Assembly: GCA_016214985.1 (NCBI GenBank)
Contig: JACRMM010000028.1
Location: 1 to 64,000 of the forward strand
Reading direction: 5' to 3'
DNA from: Deltaproteobacteria bacterium
GTDB lineage: Bacteria > Desulfobacterota > Deferrisomatia > Deferrisomatales > JACRMM01
DNA: 64,000 nucleotides
The notes below the pieces were generated by a model. The model saw only the letters and a program-made list of their open reading frames with translations. It was not told the origin of the DNA and did not search any database. Numbering within the stretch: the first letter of the stretch is position 1; each line of letters begins with the position of its first letter. Made by a program: the position numbers and the translations under genes. Of the stretch, positions 34,523 to 43,165 are shown in pieces.

Positions 34523-36238
34523 GTGAGCTCGAATCTAGCACAGGGCGTGACCGACCAACAGAGAGGAACCGCAGAGCCCACGGGCTGGCCCTCCCCGGAC
34601 AGGGCCCTCCTGACCGAGCGGCGGGTCGAGGAGGCGCTCGCCGGCATCCAACGGGCCGTAGCAGTGTCTCAGTTCTACCCCGTGACCCACCCTCTGGTGG
34701 TCGACGCGTTGGCAGACGGCTATCGTGCATGGCAGACCGTGGAGTCGGACCACCGGTGGGAAGATGTGGGCCTTCGTCTTCGAAACGGAACCCTGTGGCT
34801 CGGTGACGCGTGCGTCGGGGCGGAGAATCCCGCCATCCTGAACCTGGCCCGGTCGCTCGCCGGACACGGGCTCGTGGGCGTCCGCCAGCGAAATCCCCTC
34901 GGGCCGGAGGGTTTCACCCGCCTGGTGCAGCTCCTGGCCACTGCCCCGGACAGCCTAGCAGCCCAGGGCGGGCTCGCCGGTGCGTGGTCCAAGACGCCCT
35001 CCGCTTCGTCGCTGGAGCTCCAGCGCCTCGCGGTGAGCGCCGCCGAACCCAAGGAAGACCCGCGCAAGCGCCCGGCGGGACGTGGCCAGGAGTGGGGGCA
35101 GGGCCTAAGCCGGGGCGCCGACCTCCCGGCCCTGGCGGACCCGCTCCTGTTGTCGCGGCTCCAGGTATTCCGGCAACGCGGCCCTCGGGAGCGCCGGGTC
35201 CTCGACCTTCTCCTCCGGCTCAACCCCACCGACGAGATCACGGCCTTCCTCAGCCTGCTCAAGGAAATTGCCCAGATCACGCAGGAGTACGTCACTGCCG
35301 AGCACTTCCGGGAGGCGTACCACGTGGCCCTGTTCCTCTACCGTGAGGCCCAGAATATGGATGCCCTGGGCAAGGTGGGGAAGCGGGACTACCTGCTCGA
35401 CACCCTCCGGCTCATCCTTCGAGGTGGCTTCCTCCAGTGGCTCATCGGGCACGTAACCACGGGCCGGGGGCAGGAGGAGACCGAGGTCGGCGAGTACATC
35501 CTGCGCGCCCTGGGAAAATCTGCGGTCGTCCCCTTGATCAACGCGCTCGTGACGGAGAAGGACCGGATCAGCCGGCGGCGGCTCGTAGACATCCTTGTCG
35601 CGATCGGCGATCCGGTACTCCCCTACGCCGTCAAGATGCTCGACGACCAGCGCTGGTACGTCGTGCGCAACATGGTGACGATCCTCGGCGGCGTCGCCTC
35701 CCCGGAGGCCCTGCGGGCTCTCAGCCGCCTCGCAGGCGATCCGGACAGCCGCGTCCGGCGCGAAGCGGTGCGCGCGCTGGCCCGTGTTGCCGTGCCTGGG
35801 GCCCTGGAGCTCCTGCTCTCCTTTCTCGCCGACCCCGACTCGTCGGTCCGGTTGATGGCGGTCTCGATCGCGCCGGCCCACCGGTCGACGGAGATGCACG
35901 ATGCCTTGGTCCGCATGTTTCGGAGCATCCGGGGCCGCTCGGCGGACTGGAACCTGAAGGCGGCGATCCTGCAGGCCATCGGTCGCATGGGCCTGCCCGA
36001 GGCACTGATCGTGCTCGAGGAGGTCGTGCGGCACCGGCCTTTCTTCGGCCGAAAGCGCTGGGAGGCGCTGCAGATGACCGCAGCCCAGGCGCTCGGAGAG
36101 CTCGGCGGGGAGGCGGCCGGTCGGCTCCTCGGAGAGCTCAAGAGCCACCGCAACCCCGACGTCCAGAGGGCTGCCGTGCGGGCCCTGGCCTCGCTGGGCG
36201 CAACGCCTGCCGCGGAGGCCGCGTGCCCCAGCGAGTGA
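34523..36238 (+). CDS. HEAT-repeat protein paired with an HD-GYP gene
   Basis: 571 residues with a GTG start. The N-terminal 150 residues form an unrecognised domain (RRVEEALAGIQRAVAVSQFY, LRLRNGTLWLGDACV) that shares the style of the N-terminal part of the next gene (YPxxHPxV/YPPGHGAV, and GDxxxxGxxxFLGD-like turns). Residues from about 330 on are HEAT repeats: VPLINALVTEKDRISRRRL, LPYAVKMLDDQRWYVVRNMV, ALRALSRLAGDPDSRVRREA and similar. Such helical solenoids bind proteins. The stop overlaps the next gene's start region, so the two are translated together. A cyclic-di-GMP-linked scaffold is suggested by context only. Confidence 0.75.
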   Translation: MSSNLAQGVTDQQRGTAEPTGWPSPDRALLTERRVEEALAGIQRAVAVSQFYPVTHPLVVDALADGYRAWQTVESDHRWEDVGLRLRNGTLWLGDACVGAENPAILNLARSLAGHGLVGVRQRNPLGPEGFTRLVQLLATAPDSLAAQGGLAGAWSKTPSASSLELQRLAVSAAEPKEDPRKRPAGRGQEWGQGLSRGADLPALADPLLLSRLQVFRQRGPRERRVLDLLLRLNPTDEITAFLSLLKEIAQITQEYVTAEHFREAYHVALFLYREAQNMDALGKVGKRDYLLDTLRLILRGGFLQWLIGHVTTGRGQEETEVGEYILRALGKSAVVPLINALVTEKDRISRRRLVDILVAIGDPVLPYAVKMLDDQRWYVVRNMVTILGGVASPEALRALSRLAGDPDSRVRREAVRALARVAVPGALELLLSFLADPDSSVRLMAVSIAPAHRSTEMHDALVRMFRSIRGRSADWNLKAAILQAIGRMGLPEALIVLEEVVRHRPFFGRKRWEALQMTAAQALGELGGEAAGRLLGELKSHRNPDVQRAAVRALASLGATPAAEAACPSE

Positions 36239-37542
36239 CCCGCACCGACGCGGAGCTCCTGCTCAAGACCCTGCACGCGCTGTTCAAGACCCGCGCCCTG
36301 TACCCTCCCGGTCACGGCGCGGTGCAGAAGGCCGCACAGGCTCTCGACCGCGCCCTCGTCGACGTCTTTCAGACCCCGGACCCCCTTCTCCTGGGCGTCG
36401 CCGACGGCTACCTGGTCGTAGGCGGGGTCGCATTTCTGGGAGACAACCTCCAGGCCCGCGAGCTCGGCCAGCGGCTCGAGGCACGGGGGTTGGAAGGAGT
36501 GCTTCTCCTCCCCACGGTCCGATCCACAGATCTGGCGGGGTTTCTGGAGTGGCTGCGCGCCGGCGAGGCGCAGGAGTGGGAGAACCCCCGCGTGACGGTA
36601 ACCCGGCTCAACCGCGAGGGCGAGGCGTGGGCCCGCGGGCGTCGCCTGCACCTCAAGGCAGTGGCCGCCCTGGAGTCGGTCTGCCGGGACGTCGAGCAGG
36701 GGAGGATCCCCGATCCGACGCACGCGCAGGAGTGCGTGGCGGGCCTCGCCCAGCTCCTCGACGAACACCCGACGCTCGTCCGAGGGCTTACCCTGCTGAA
36801 GGACTACGATCAGTACACGTACTTCCACAGCGTCAACGTCTCGGTGCTCGCCCTCGGAATCGGACGCCAGATCAAGCTCACCGACCCCGAGCTCGAGTGC
36901 ATCGGGATCGGCGGCCTGTTCCACGACATCGGAAAGACCCGCACGCCGGTCGACGTGATCCGGAAGCCCGGGCGCTTGTCCATCAACGAGGTGACGCTCG
37001 TGCGGTGGCACCCGGTCTACGGCCGAGACATCCTCGACCAGATGGCAGGGTTGCCTCCCGCGGTGCCGCGCCTGGTGTACGAGCACCACATGCGCTTCGA
37101 CGGCGGCGGGTACCCCGGCCGCCCCGAGCGTGCTCCGCTCCACCCCCTCAGCCAGCTCATTGCCGTGTCCGACGTCTACGACGCAATGACCACGCACCGA
37201 CCTTACAGCGCACCCCTACCCCTGCCGGTCGCCGTCCAAGCCTTGGTGGAGGGCAGCGGCACACAGCTCGAGCCCGCGGTCGTGCGGGCGTTCCTGTCGA
37301 TGATGGGGCCGACTCCGGTGGGGTCGCTGGTCCGGCTGGCCAGCGGCGAGGCGGCCGTCGTCACCCGGATCGGTGACGAGGGAGCGGTGAACGAGGTGCG
37401 GCTGTACTCCACCCCCGCCGGAACGCTGTTGGCCGAGGCAGAGCAACTCCTCCGCCCGGTCGGCTCCGGAGATGTGACCGGATGGGTGACGTCGCTCTCC
37501 CCTCGAATCGACCCCTTCAAGGCCGTCAGCTCGGGGCGCTGA
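36223..37542 (+). CDS. HD-GYP domain phosphodiesterase
   Basis: About 439 residues (GTG at 36223 four bases after GGAGG; a second GTG at 36235 overlaps the upstream stop). The N-terminal 160 residues (LHALFKTRALYPPGHGAVQK, LLLGVADGYLVVGGVAFLGD) are a family-specific region shared in outline with the preceding gene. The HD-GYP domain begins near residue 190: HSVNVSVLALGIG, LFHDIGKTRTP (HD and Lys), RWHPVYGRDIL and YEHHMRFDGGGYPGRP, the complete HHxxxDGxGYP signature, followed by VSDVYDAMTTHRPY. These enzymes hydrolyse cyclic di-GMP. No receiver domain is attached, so control may come through the HEAT partner. Confidence 0.88.
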   Translation: MPQRVTRTDAELLLKTLHALFKTRALYPPGHGAVQKAAQALDRALVDVFQTPDPLLLGVADGYLVVGGVAFLGDNLQARELGQRLEARGLEGVLLLPTVRSTDLAGFLEWLRAGEAQEWENPRVTVTRLNREGEAWARGRRLHLKAVAALESVCRDVEQGRIPDPTHAQECVAGLAQLLDEHPTLVRGLTLLKDYDQYTYFHSVNVSVLALGIGRQIKLTDPELECIGIGGLFHDIGKTRTPVDVIRKPGRLSINEVTLVRWHPVYGRDILDQMAGLPPAVPRLVYEHHMRFDGGGYPGRPERAPLHPLSQLIAVSDVYDAMTTHRPYSAPLPLPVAVQALVEGSGTQLEPAVVRAFLSMMGPTPVGSLVRLASGEAAVVTRIGDEGAVNEVRLYSTPAGTLLAEAEQLLRPVGSGDVTGWVTSLSPRIDPFKAVSSGR

Positions 37543-38101
37543 CTCCCATGCGCCCCAAGCCCTCGGCTGCGGCAGCGCGGACATCCGGGTCGGGGTGGGA
37601 AAGGAGGGAGAGCAGGCGGGGCTCTGACGCCGCGTGATCGAGCAACCCGACGGTCTCGCACGCGCGGGCCAGGACGTGGTCATCCGAATCGGCCAGCAGG
37701 GAGGCGGCCTCGGCGGCCCGGCGCCGGTCCCCGAGGCGACCGAGCGCCTCCACAGCCCGAGCTCTCACGAGCGGAGCCGGATCCGTCAGGTGCCGGGCCA
37801 CGGCGGGGCCGGCCCGTAGATCTCGAAAGGACTCCACGAGCTCCAGGGCGGCCAGCCGTACCTCCTCCTCCGGGTGCTCCAGGCAGCGCAGCCCGACCTT
37901 CAGGCAGGTCTCATCCCGCCGCCCCACGAGCGACCGCAGGAACTCCAGCCACTCGACCCTTCCCAGGGACCGCGCGCGTCCCAGGATCCCCGGCAGGGCC
38001 TCGAAGGTATCGAGACGGTCCAAGGCCTCGGCAGCGCGCGCTCGCACAGCCGGCTCGTCGTCTCTCAGAAGCTCGATCAGGGCCTGCCGTCGGGAGATCA
38101 C
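37526..38101 (-). CDS. Small HEAT-repeat protein
   Basis: 191 residues made almost wholly of HEAT/PBS-lyase-type repeats: LLRDDEPAVRARAAEALDRL, CLEHPEEEVRLAALELVESF, HLTDPAPLVRARAVEALGRL, LLADSDDHVLARACETVGLL and LLSHPDPDVRAAAAEGLGRM. It is the last gene of the tolB-pal-cpoB run, beginning four bases after cpoB. Its 3' end overlaps the HD-GYP gene end by 17 bases on the opposite strand. Probably a protein-protein adaptor; target unknown. Confidence 0.8.
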   Translation of the reverse strand: MISRRQALIELLRDDEPAVRARAAEALDRLDTFEALPGILGRARSLGRVEWLEFLRSLVGRRDETCLKVGLRCLEHPEEEVRLAALELVESFRDLRAGPAVARHLTDPAPLVRARAVEALGRLGDRRRAAEAASLLADSDDHVLARACETVGLLDHAASEPRLLSLLSHPDPDVRAAAAEGLGRMGVSAPS

Positions 38102-38104
38102 GTA

Positions 38105-38995
38105 TCACTCCCCGAGCGCCTCGAGCTTCTTCTTGGCGAGCGTCGCCTGGTCGGAGTTGGGAAACTCCCGGACGATCTTCTTCAGCAGGATGCGGGCGTC
38201 CTCCGGATCGCCGATGGAATCAAAGGCAAACGCCTCCTTGAGGAGCGCGCTCGGCACCTTGCCGCTCTTCGGATACTTCTGGACGACCCGGTCGTACTCC
38301 AGGATGGCCTGCTCGTACTGCTTCTGATCGAACAGCGTCTCGCCGATCCAGAAGATCGCATTGGGAGCGAGAGCGCCGTTGGGATCAGCGTCCACGAAGG
38401 CACGGAATTTGGCTCGGGCCTCCTCGTACTTCCCCTGCTTCTTGTAGAGGGTGTAGGCCTCGTCGTAAAGGCTCTGCGGGGTGGTTACCTTCTCGACAGC
38501 GGGTGCGGGGGGCGCGCCACGTTCGGCCGGCGGAGCGAGCACCGGAGCCATCGCAGCCTTCGCGGCCGCCATTTCCTTTATTTCGCTCGAGAGCTGGGCC
38601 ACCCGCTTCTCCAGCACCGAAAATCGCCCCTCCAGATCGTCGAGGCGCGCCGCCTCCTTCGTGCTGGAGGTCGCCCGCTCGAGGACCTCGACCCGCCCGT
38701 CGAGCTTCGCCAGACGTCGCGACGCGTCCTCCAACTGGGGCCGGAGATCCGCCACGCCCCGGCCCAGGTTCTCCAGCCGCTGCCCAGTATCGGCAGGAAC
38801 GGACGGCGGCGCGGCGCGCAATTCATCGACCGTGCGCTCGAGGCGCGCGACCTTCTCCGTCAGATCCTCGGCGCGGCCGGTCGGCGGCGCCAGAAGCCCC
38901 CGCTCGGTGAGCGGACATCCTGCCAGGACAAGGAGGAGGGCGGCCGAAGCCGCCCGCACCACCCTTGCGTCCGTCCGCTCCGGAACCCGGTGCAT
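38105..38995 (-). CDS. cpoB: Tol-Pal associated periplasmic protein CpoB/YbgF
   Basis: 296 residues. A signal sequence ends in a lipobox (LLLVLAGC), so this copy is probably a lipoprotein, unlike soluble E. coli CpoB. A coiled coil follows (DLTEKVARLERTVDELRAAP, LEDLEGRFSVLEKRV-like heptads, residues 40-145), then TPR repeats in the C-terminal half (YDEAYTLYKKQGKYEEARAK, PNAIFWIGETLFDQKQYEQA, AFAFDSIGDPEDARILLKKI). CpoB couples peptidoglycan synthesis with outer-membrane constriction. The ATG overlaps the pal stop by one base (TAATG). Confidence 0.92.
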   Translation of the reverse strand: MHRVPERTDARVVRAASAALLLVLAGCPLTERGLLAPPTGRAEDLTEKVARLERTVDELRAAPPSVPADTGQRLENLGRGVADLRPQLEDASRRLAKLDGRVEVLERATSSTKEAARLDDLEGRFSVLEKRVAQLSSEIKEMAAAKAAMAPVLAPPAERGAPPAPAVEKVTTPQSLYDEAYTLYKKQGKYEEARAKFRAFVDADPNGALAPNAIFWIGETLFDQKQYEQAILEYDRVVQKYPKSGKVPSALLKEAFAFDSIGDPEDARILLKKIVREFPNSDQATLAKKKLEALGE

Positions 38996-39681
38996 TACTG
39001 GAGGATCTCCACGAACTCGGCTCTCCGATTCTGGGCCCAGGCCTCCTCGTTGTGGCCGGGGTCTAGGGGGACCTCCTCCCCGTAGCTCACCACGGTCATC
39101 CGGTTCGGGTCGATCCCCAGGTCCATCAGGTACTGGAACGCGGTCTTGGCGCGCCGCTCCCCGAGCCCAAGGTTGTACTCGGTCGTCCCGCGCTCGTCGC
39201 AGTGCCCCTCGATGCGGATCCGCGTGGACACATGGTCTCGCAGGTAATTGGCGTTCTTCCCCAGGATCTCGCGCGCAGCCGGTGTCAATGTGGCCTGGTC
39301 GAAGTCGAAGTGGATCCGATGCATTCCGGCGGTGGTCGACCCGGCCAGCCCGCCGCCGGCGACCGCCGCCTGCGGCGCCCGACCAACCGCCGCCGTCTCG
39401 GCCGGGGGCGGCTCGAGCGGCGTCGCGCTCGCCATCCCGCCAGGTCCAGCTCCGGCCCCCATCCCGCCGGCCTGCCCCGCCGATCCTCCCTCGGACCCGG
39501 CGCCGGACGCCGGGAACTCCGTCACCCGCGACTGTGCGCCGGAGTCTCCAGCGGCGCCCGCGCCCCCTGGGCCTGCCAGCTCCCCTTCCTGGCGCACCTG
39601 TTTGGTGCTACACCCTCCCGACACCAGGAAACCGACCAGGGCCAAGACCACCGTCAGCACACTCAACACGCTTCGTTTCAT
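38995..39681 (-). CDS. pal: Peptidoglycan-associated lipoprotein Pal
   Basis: 228 residues starting MKRSVLSVLTVVLALVGFLV, lipobox VSGGC. A long Gly/Ala/Pro-rich linker (residues 30-110) precedes the OmpA-like peptidoglycan-binding domain: IHFDFDQATLTPAAREIL, IEGHCDERGTTEYNLGLGER and VVSYGEEVPLDPGHNEEAW, with the Asp and Arg that grip diaminopimelate. Pal anchors the outer membrane to the cell wall and works with TolB. The ATG at 39681 is preceded by AGAGGAGG. It sits 50 bases after tolB and overlaps cpoB. Confidence 0.95.
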   Translation of the reverse strand: MKRSVLSVLTVVLALVGFLVSGGCSTKQVRQEGELAGPGGAGAAGDSGAQSRVTEFPASGAGSEGGSAGQAGGMGAGAGPGGMASATPLEPPPAETAAVGRAPQAAVAGGGLAGSTTAGMHRIHFDFDQATLTPAAREILGKNANYLRDHVSTRIRIEGHCDERGTTEYNLGLGERRAKTAFQYLMDLGIDPNRMTVVSYGEEVPLDPGHNEEAWAQNRRAEFVEILQ

Positions 39682-39731
39682 CGGGACGAACCTCCTCTTG
39701 AAAGCGCAGGACTCTCGATCCCCCGCTGCGG

Positions 39732-41096
39732 CTAAGGTGCCCGCGGGGACCACGCCGGCTGAACCGCCTCTTCGCCCGCCGGGCTCACCCTCCGGAATTC
39801 CTGCGAGCCCAGGCGAAAGACGTAAATGCCGCTCTTTCCCTCTCGGGTCGACGACACAGCGAGGAAGCGGCCGTCCGGCGACCAGGAGGGGTCGAGGGTG
39901 TCTCGGGATCCGAACGTCAACTGACGCACGTCCCGACCCTCGGGATCGACCACGTAGACCTGGAACACGCCCCTCTCATCCTTGCCCGTGAATGCGATCA
40001 GATCCCCCTTCGGGGACCAGTCCGGGTCTCCGTTGTGTGACCCCGAGTGGGTGACCCGCCGCACGCCGCTACCGTCCCGGTTCATCACGAACAGATGGGG
40101 ATTGCCGGCACGGTCGGAGACGAAGACGATCCTGCGGCCCTCGGGAGACCAGCACGGCGCCACGTCGATGGCGCGGTTGTCGGTCAGTCGCTCCAGCGCC
40201 CGCGTGGACTTGTCCATCCGGTAGATCTCCGGGTTCCCATCCTTCGACAGGGTGACGAGCAGCTCCTTGCCGTCGGGAGAGTCCCGCCCCGAGAGGTTGA
40301 TCCCCGGAGTCCGGGAGACGATCCACGTCTTCCACGTCGTCAGGTCCAGCAGGTACAGGTCCGGCGTACTCATCAGGTACGACGTGTAGTACAGGTACCG
40401 GCCGTTGCGGGACCACGCCGGGTTGAGGCTCAGGGACCCGCTCTTCGTGACACGGCGGGGGTTGGCCCCGTCCATGTCGACCAGTGCCAGCTCCTTCCCC
40501 TTGCCCTGCTGCGCCACGTACGCGATGCGCGTGCCGTAAGGGCCGGCGCTCCCCGTGAACTCCTCCAGGAGCGCGTTGGCGAACAAGTGGGCGATCTGCC
40601 GACCTTCGGAGGCCGCCGCGGTGTACCGGCGGCCGAAGATCTGCGTTCGGCGGAACACGTCGTAGGCGCGCAGTTCGACTGCGATCCCGCCGCCTTCGCG
40701 CTCGACCTGGCCCCGAACCAGGAGCTCCGCACCCACCGTGCGCCAGCCGTCGTACGACGCCCCGTCCGGCGGCGCGGGCGCCCGTTGCGGATCCTCGAGG
40801 TAGCCCTTGGGGTCCAGCACCTCGAACAGGCCCGCAGTGCCGAGGTCGTGGCGCAAAATCTCGGCAATGAGAACGTGCGTGCTCCCCACCTCGTCCGGCC
40901 CACGCCGGAGCACCGGGACAGCGAGGGCAAGCTTTCGGACGCTAGGAGCGTTGATGTCGATCAGGGTCTTGGCGGGCGCTGACACAGCCAGCAGGCACGC
41001 CACCGCCAGGAGCGGGCCCCGGCGCAACCACCGGCACGGTCTTCGGGACGTCAGAGCGCGTTCCTTCTCCGGATGAACGATCCCCCCTTCGACCAC
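39732..41096 (-). CDS. tolB: Tol-Pal system beta-propeller protein TolB
   Basis: About 454 residues from a GTG at 41096. A hydrophobic stretch (RRGPLLAVACLLAVSAPAK) is the signal peptide. The N-terminal domain (TLIDINAPSVRKLALAVPVL, IAEILRHDLGTAGLFEVLDP) precedes a six-bladed propeller of WD40-like PD40 repeats (NPAWSRNGRYLYYTSY, VAPCWSPEGRRIVFVSDRAG, PDWSPKGDLIAFTGKDERGV, DPSWSPDGRFLAVSSTREGK). It links Pal to TolA-TolQR in cell division. tolQ, tolR and tolA are not in the window. The start is uncertain: a TTG just before the hydrophobic stretch would give a more compact signal peptide. Confidence 0.92.
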   Translation of the reverse strand: MVEGGIVHPEKERALTSRRPCRWLRRGPLLAVACLLAVSAPAKTLIDINAPSVRKLALAVPVLRRGPDEVGSTHVLIAEILRHDLGTAGLFEVLDPKGYLEDPQRAPAPPDGASYDGWRTVGAELLVRGQVEREGGGIAVELRAYDVFRRTQIFGRRYTAAASEGRQIAHLFANALLEEFTGSAGPYGTRIAYVAQQGKGKELALVDMDGANPRRVTKSGSLSLNPAWSRNGRYLYYTSYLMSTPDLYLLDLTTWKTWIVSRTPGINLSGRDSPDGKELLVTLSKDGNPEIYRMDKSTRALERLTDNRAIDVAPCWSPEGRRIVFVSDRAGNPHLFVMNRDGSGVRRVTHSGSHNGDPDWSPKGDLIAFTGKDERGVFQVYVVDPEGRDVRQLTFGSRDTLDPSWSPDGRFLAVSSTREGKSGIYVFRLGSQEFRRVSPAGEEAVQPAWSPRAP

Positions 41097-41133
41097 ACCG
41101 ACGCTGCGGGAGGCCGCCTCCGGGGCGATACGG

Positions 41134-41162
41134 ACGATAGTATACGGGCTTCCATAAGTCAA
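41134..41162 (-). promoter_or_regulatory. Putative sigma-70 promoter of tolB-pal-cpoB-HEAT
   Basis: On the minus strand TTGACT (41162-41157) and TATCGT (41139-41134) are separated by 17 bases, in the only AT-rich patch upstream of tolB. Predicted transcription starts near 41127, leaving a leader of about 30 bases before the GTG used here. Confidence 0.5.
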
Positions 41163-41425
41163 GAAGCCCGGTCCCCGGGCGGCTTCCACGGGTGGCCACT
41201 GGAACGTGCACCCGTGGCCCACGGACGCCGCCGGCCGAAGGCGAGAGGGTTGGCGCGGAAGATTCCGGCCGCCACGGAGAGCCGTGTTCTCACGTCGCGG
41301 CCTGCCGTGCGAACGCCAGAGCCGGGACCGGAGCCTCTACGATGCCCAGGACGGCCACGTTCGACTTCGGGCGACTGGATCGTTCCCTTCTCCGAGCGGC
41401 GGTTCGACTTGAGGGCGGTCGCTCG
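41163..41425. other. Gap between the tolB promoter and the glycerol-kinase stub
   Basis: No supported gene. The sequence follows the broken end of glpK and may be foreign to it: the open minus-strand frame runs on with an Arg/Gly/Ser-rich, non-homologous translation. Confidence 0.4.
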
Positions 41426-41515
41426 CTCCCCTTCGGCCCACCCCAGGGAACGGTCGAAGAGGAGGCAGCGGGTGCCGGTCGTCCCCTGGTCGATGGCAGC
41501 AACGTAGCGGCTCAC
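41426..41515 (-). pseudogene. Glycerol kinase, N-terminal stub
   Basis: From a GTG at 41515 the frame reads SRYVAAIDQGTTGTRCLLFD, the unmistakable FGGY-kinase/GlpK phosphate-binding start. After about 25 residues the match is lost (SLGWAEGE then unrelated sequence). A strong ribosome site (GAGGAGAGGA) precedes it and the gene follows pxpC by 19 bases, so a full glpK once closed this operon and was removed by deletion or rearrangement near 41430. Confidence 0.75.
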
Positions 41516-41534
41516 GGCTCCTCTCCTCGCGGGC

Positions 41535-42491
41535 TCACGTCCGGCCTTCCCACCGTCTCCTCCGGTACTCCGCCCAGACCAACGCCTCCCGGGCCTCCAC
41601 GAGGCTCGCTTCCCGGAACCGCACCCGATCGCCGGGCACGACCTGGGCCAGGAGGGGGAGGTCCACGGTCGCGACCGTGGCGATCTTCGGGTAGCCTCCG
41701 GTCGTCTGACGGTCCGCCAGGAGCACCAGGGGCTCTCCGCTCCCTGGCACCTGGACCGAGCCCCAGGCCACCCCTTCGGAGATGAGCTCCGCCGGACCCC
41801 CGTGCTCGATCCAAGGTCCCGTGAGCCGGCACCCCATCCGGTCCGCCTGGGCCGACACCTCGTACACAGACTGGAAGAATGTCCGCCGGCCGCCCTCGGT
41901 GAAGGCGTCGTCCTGGGGGCCGGGGACGGCCCGCACCTCCACGACCTCGCCGGGGCGGCCGTAAGGAGGGACGAGCTCCTCCGGCACCCGGCCGGCCGCG
42001 CCTCCGCCCCCCCCGTCCAGGACGTCCACCACGTCCCCCCGGCGCAGCGCCCGGCCCTGGAACCCGCCGAAGCCCGCCGGCAGATAGGTCGACCGGCTCC
42101 CGAGGACCTCGGGCACCGCGACTCCGCCGCCGAAGCCCAGGTACGCCCGGCAGCCCCAACGCCTCCCCTCGGCGCGTAGGCGACCACCCGGCCGCGCCGT
42201 GAACCGTGAGCCGGGCGAGAGCGGCTCTCCGTCCAGGCTGAAGCCGAGGTCCGCCCCGGCCAGGCCGCCGGCCGTCTCGATCAGGAACTCCGCCTCGAAG
42301 CCCCCCAGGGTCACTTCCAGCCCGGCGGCCCCGGGAGGGTTTCCGGCCAGCCGGTTGGCGATGCGGTGGGCCACGGTGTCGGCCGCGCCGCCCCCGGGAA
42401 CCCCGAGGGGCTGCGCCCAGGGCCGCCCGAGATCCTGGACCGTCGTGAGGGGACCGGGCGAGACGACGCGTAGGAGCGCGCGCGGGATCAC
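41535..42491 (-). CDS. pxpC: 5-oxoprolinase subunit PxpC (KipA-like carboxyltransferase)
   Basis: 318 residues from a GTG. Begins with LLRVVSPGPLTTVQDLGRPW, a diagnostic KipA/PxpC start, followed by GAADTVAHRIANRLAGNPPG, LEVTLGGFEAEF and the C-terminal QTTGGYPKIATVATVDLPLL. With PxpA and PxpB it hydrolyses 5-oxoproline (pyroglutamate) to glutamate using ATP, clearing damage from spontaneous glutamine cyclisation. The GTG overlaps the pxpB stop (GTGA). Confidence 0.93.
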   Translation of the reverse strand: MIPRALLRVVSPGPLTTVQDLGRPWAQPLGVPGGGAADTVAHRIANRLAGNPPGAAGLEVTLGGFEAEFLIETAGGLAGADLGFSLDGEPLSPGSRFTARPGGRLRAEGRRWGCRAYLGFGGGVAVPEVLGSRSTYLPAGFGGFQGRALRRGDVVDVLDGGGGGAAGRVPEELVPPYGRPGEVVEVRAVPGPQDDAFTEGGRRTFFQSVYEVSAQADRMGCRLTGPWIEHGGPAELISEGVAWGSVQVPGSGEPLVLLADRQTTGGYPKIATVATVDLPLLAQVVPGDRVRFREASLVEAREALVWAEYRRRRWEGRT

Positions 42492-43165
42492 GACTCGCCG
42501 CCCGAGGAGCCGTACTCGGCGAGCGAGATCGGCCGGAACCGGACCCGGTCGCCCGGCCGGAGCAGCGCGGGCTCCGCCCGGCCTGCATCGAAGAGGCGAA
42601 GGGGCGTGCGGCCCACGAGCCGCCAGCCCCCGGGGCTCGGCACGGCGTAGGCCCCGGTCTGGGAGCCCGCGATGCCGACCGACCCGGCGGGTACCCGGGA
42701 TCGAGGCTCGGGCAGCCGCGGCGTGCGAAGGCGGGGGTCGAGCCCGCCGAGGAAGACGAAGCCCGGCGTGAACCCGAGAAGGTAGACGGTGTAGACCGGC
42801 GCGGCGTGGCGGCGAACCACCTCGGCCCCAGACAGGCCGTGTACGCGTGCAACCTCCTCCAGGTCGGGCCCCAGGGACGGGTCGTAGCACACCGGAATCT
42901 CCATGAGGCGGCCCTCCGCCGCGGCCGGCCGGCCCGACGTGCGGGCCAGGGCCGTCTGGACCGCGGCGATCAACGCCTCGGCCGAGACCTCCCAGGGATC
43001 GTACTGGATGAAGAGGGAGCGGTACCCCGGCACCAGCGCGACCACGCCGGATTCCCCCTCCACGCGGTCCCGCAGAGCGAGCACCCGGCGGTGCACGGCC
43101 GCCGAGATCCCCTGGCCCACTTCCACGCTCAGGGCGCTGTCGCCGCAGAGTCGAATCCGGCCCAT
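42488..43165 (-). CDS. pxpB: 5-oxoprolinase subunit PxpB (KipI-like)
   Basis: 225 residues. MGRIRLCGDSALSVEVGQGI and the allophanate-hydrolase-like domain (VPGYRSLFIQYDP, IPVCYDPSLGPDLEEVA, YLLGFTPGFVFLGGLDPRL, RVPAGSVGIAGSQTGAYAVP, SPGGWRLVGRTP) match KipI/PxpB throughout. It forms the cyclophilin-like half of the 5-oxoprolinase carboxyltransferase with PxpC. Its ATG overlaps the pxpA stop as TGATG; a GTG one codon earlier is equally possible. Confidence 0.93.
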   Translation of the reverse strand: MGRIRLCGDSALSVEVGQGISAAVHRRVLALRDRVEGESGVVALVPGYRSLFIQYDPWEVSAEALIAAVQTALARTSGRPAAAEGRLMEIPVCYDPSLGPDLEEVARVHGLSGAEVVRRHAAPVYTVYLLGFTPGFVFLGGLDPRLRTPRLPEPRSRVPAGSVGIAGSQTGAYAVPSPGGWRLVGRTPLRLFDAGRAEPALLRPGDRVRFRPISLAEYGSSGGES

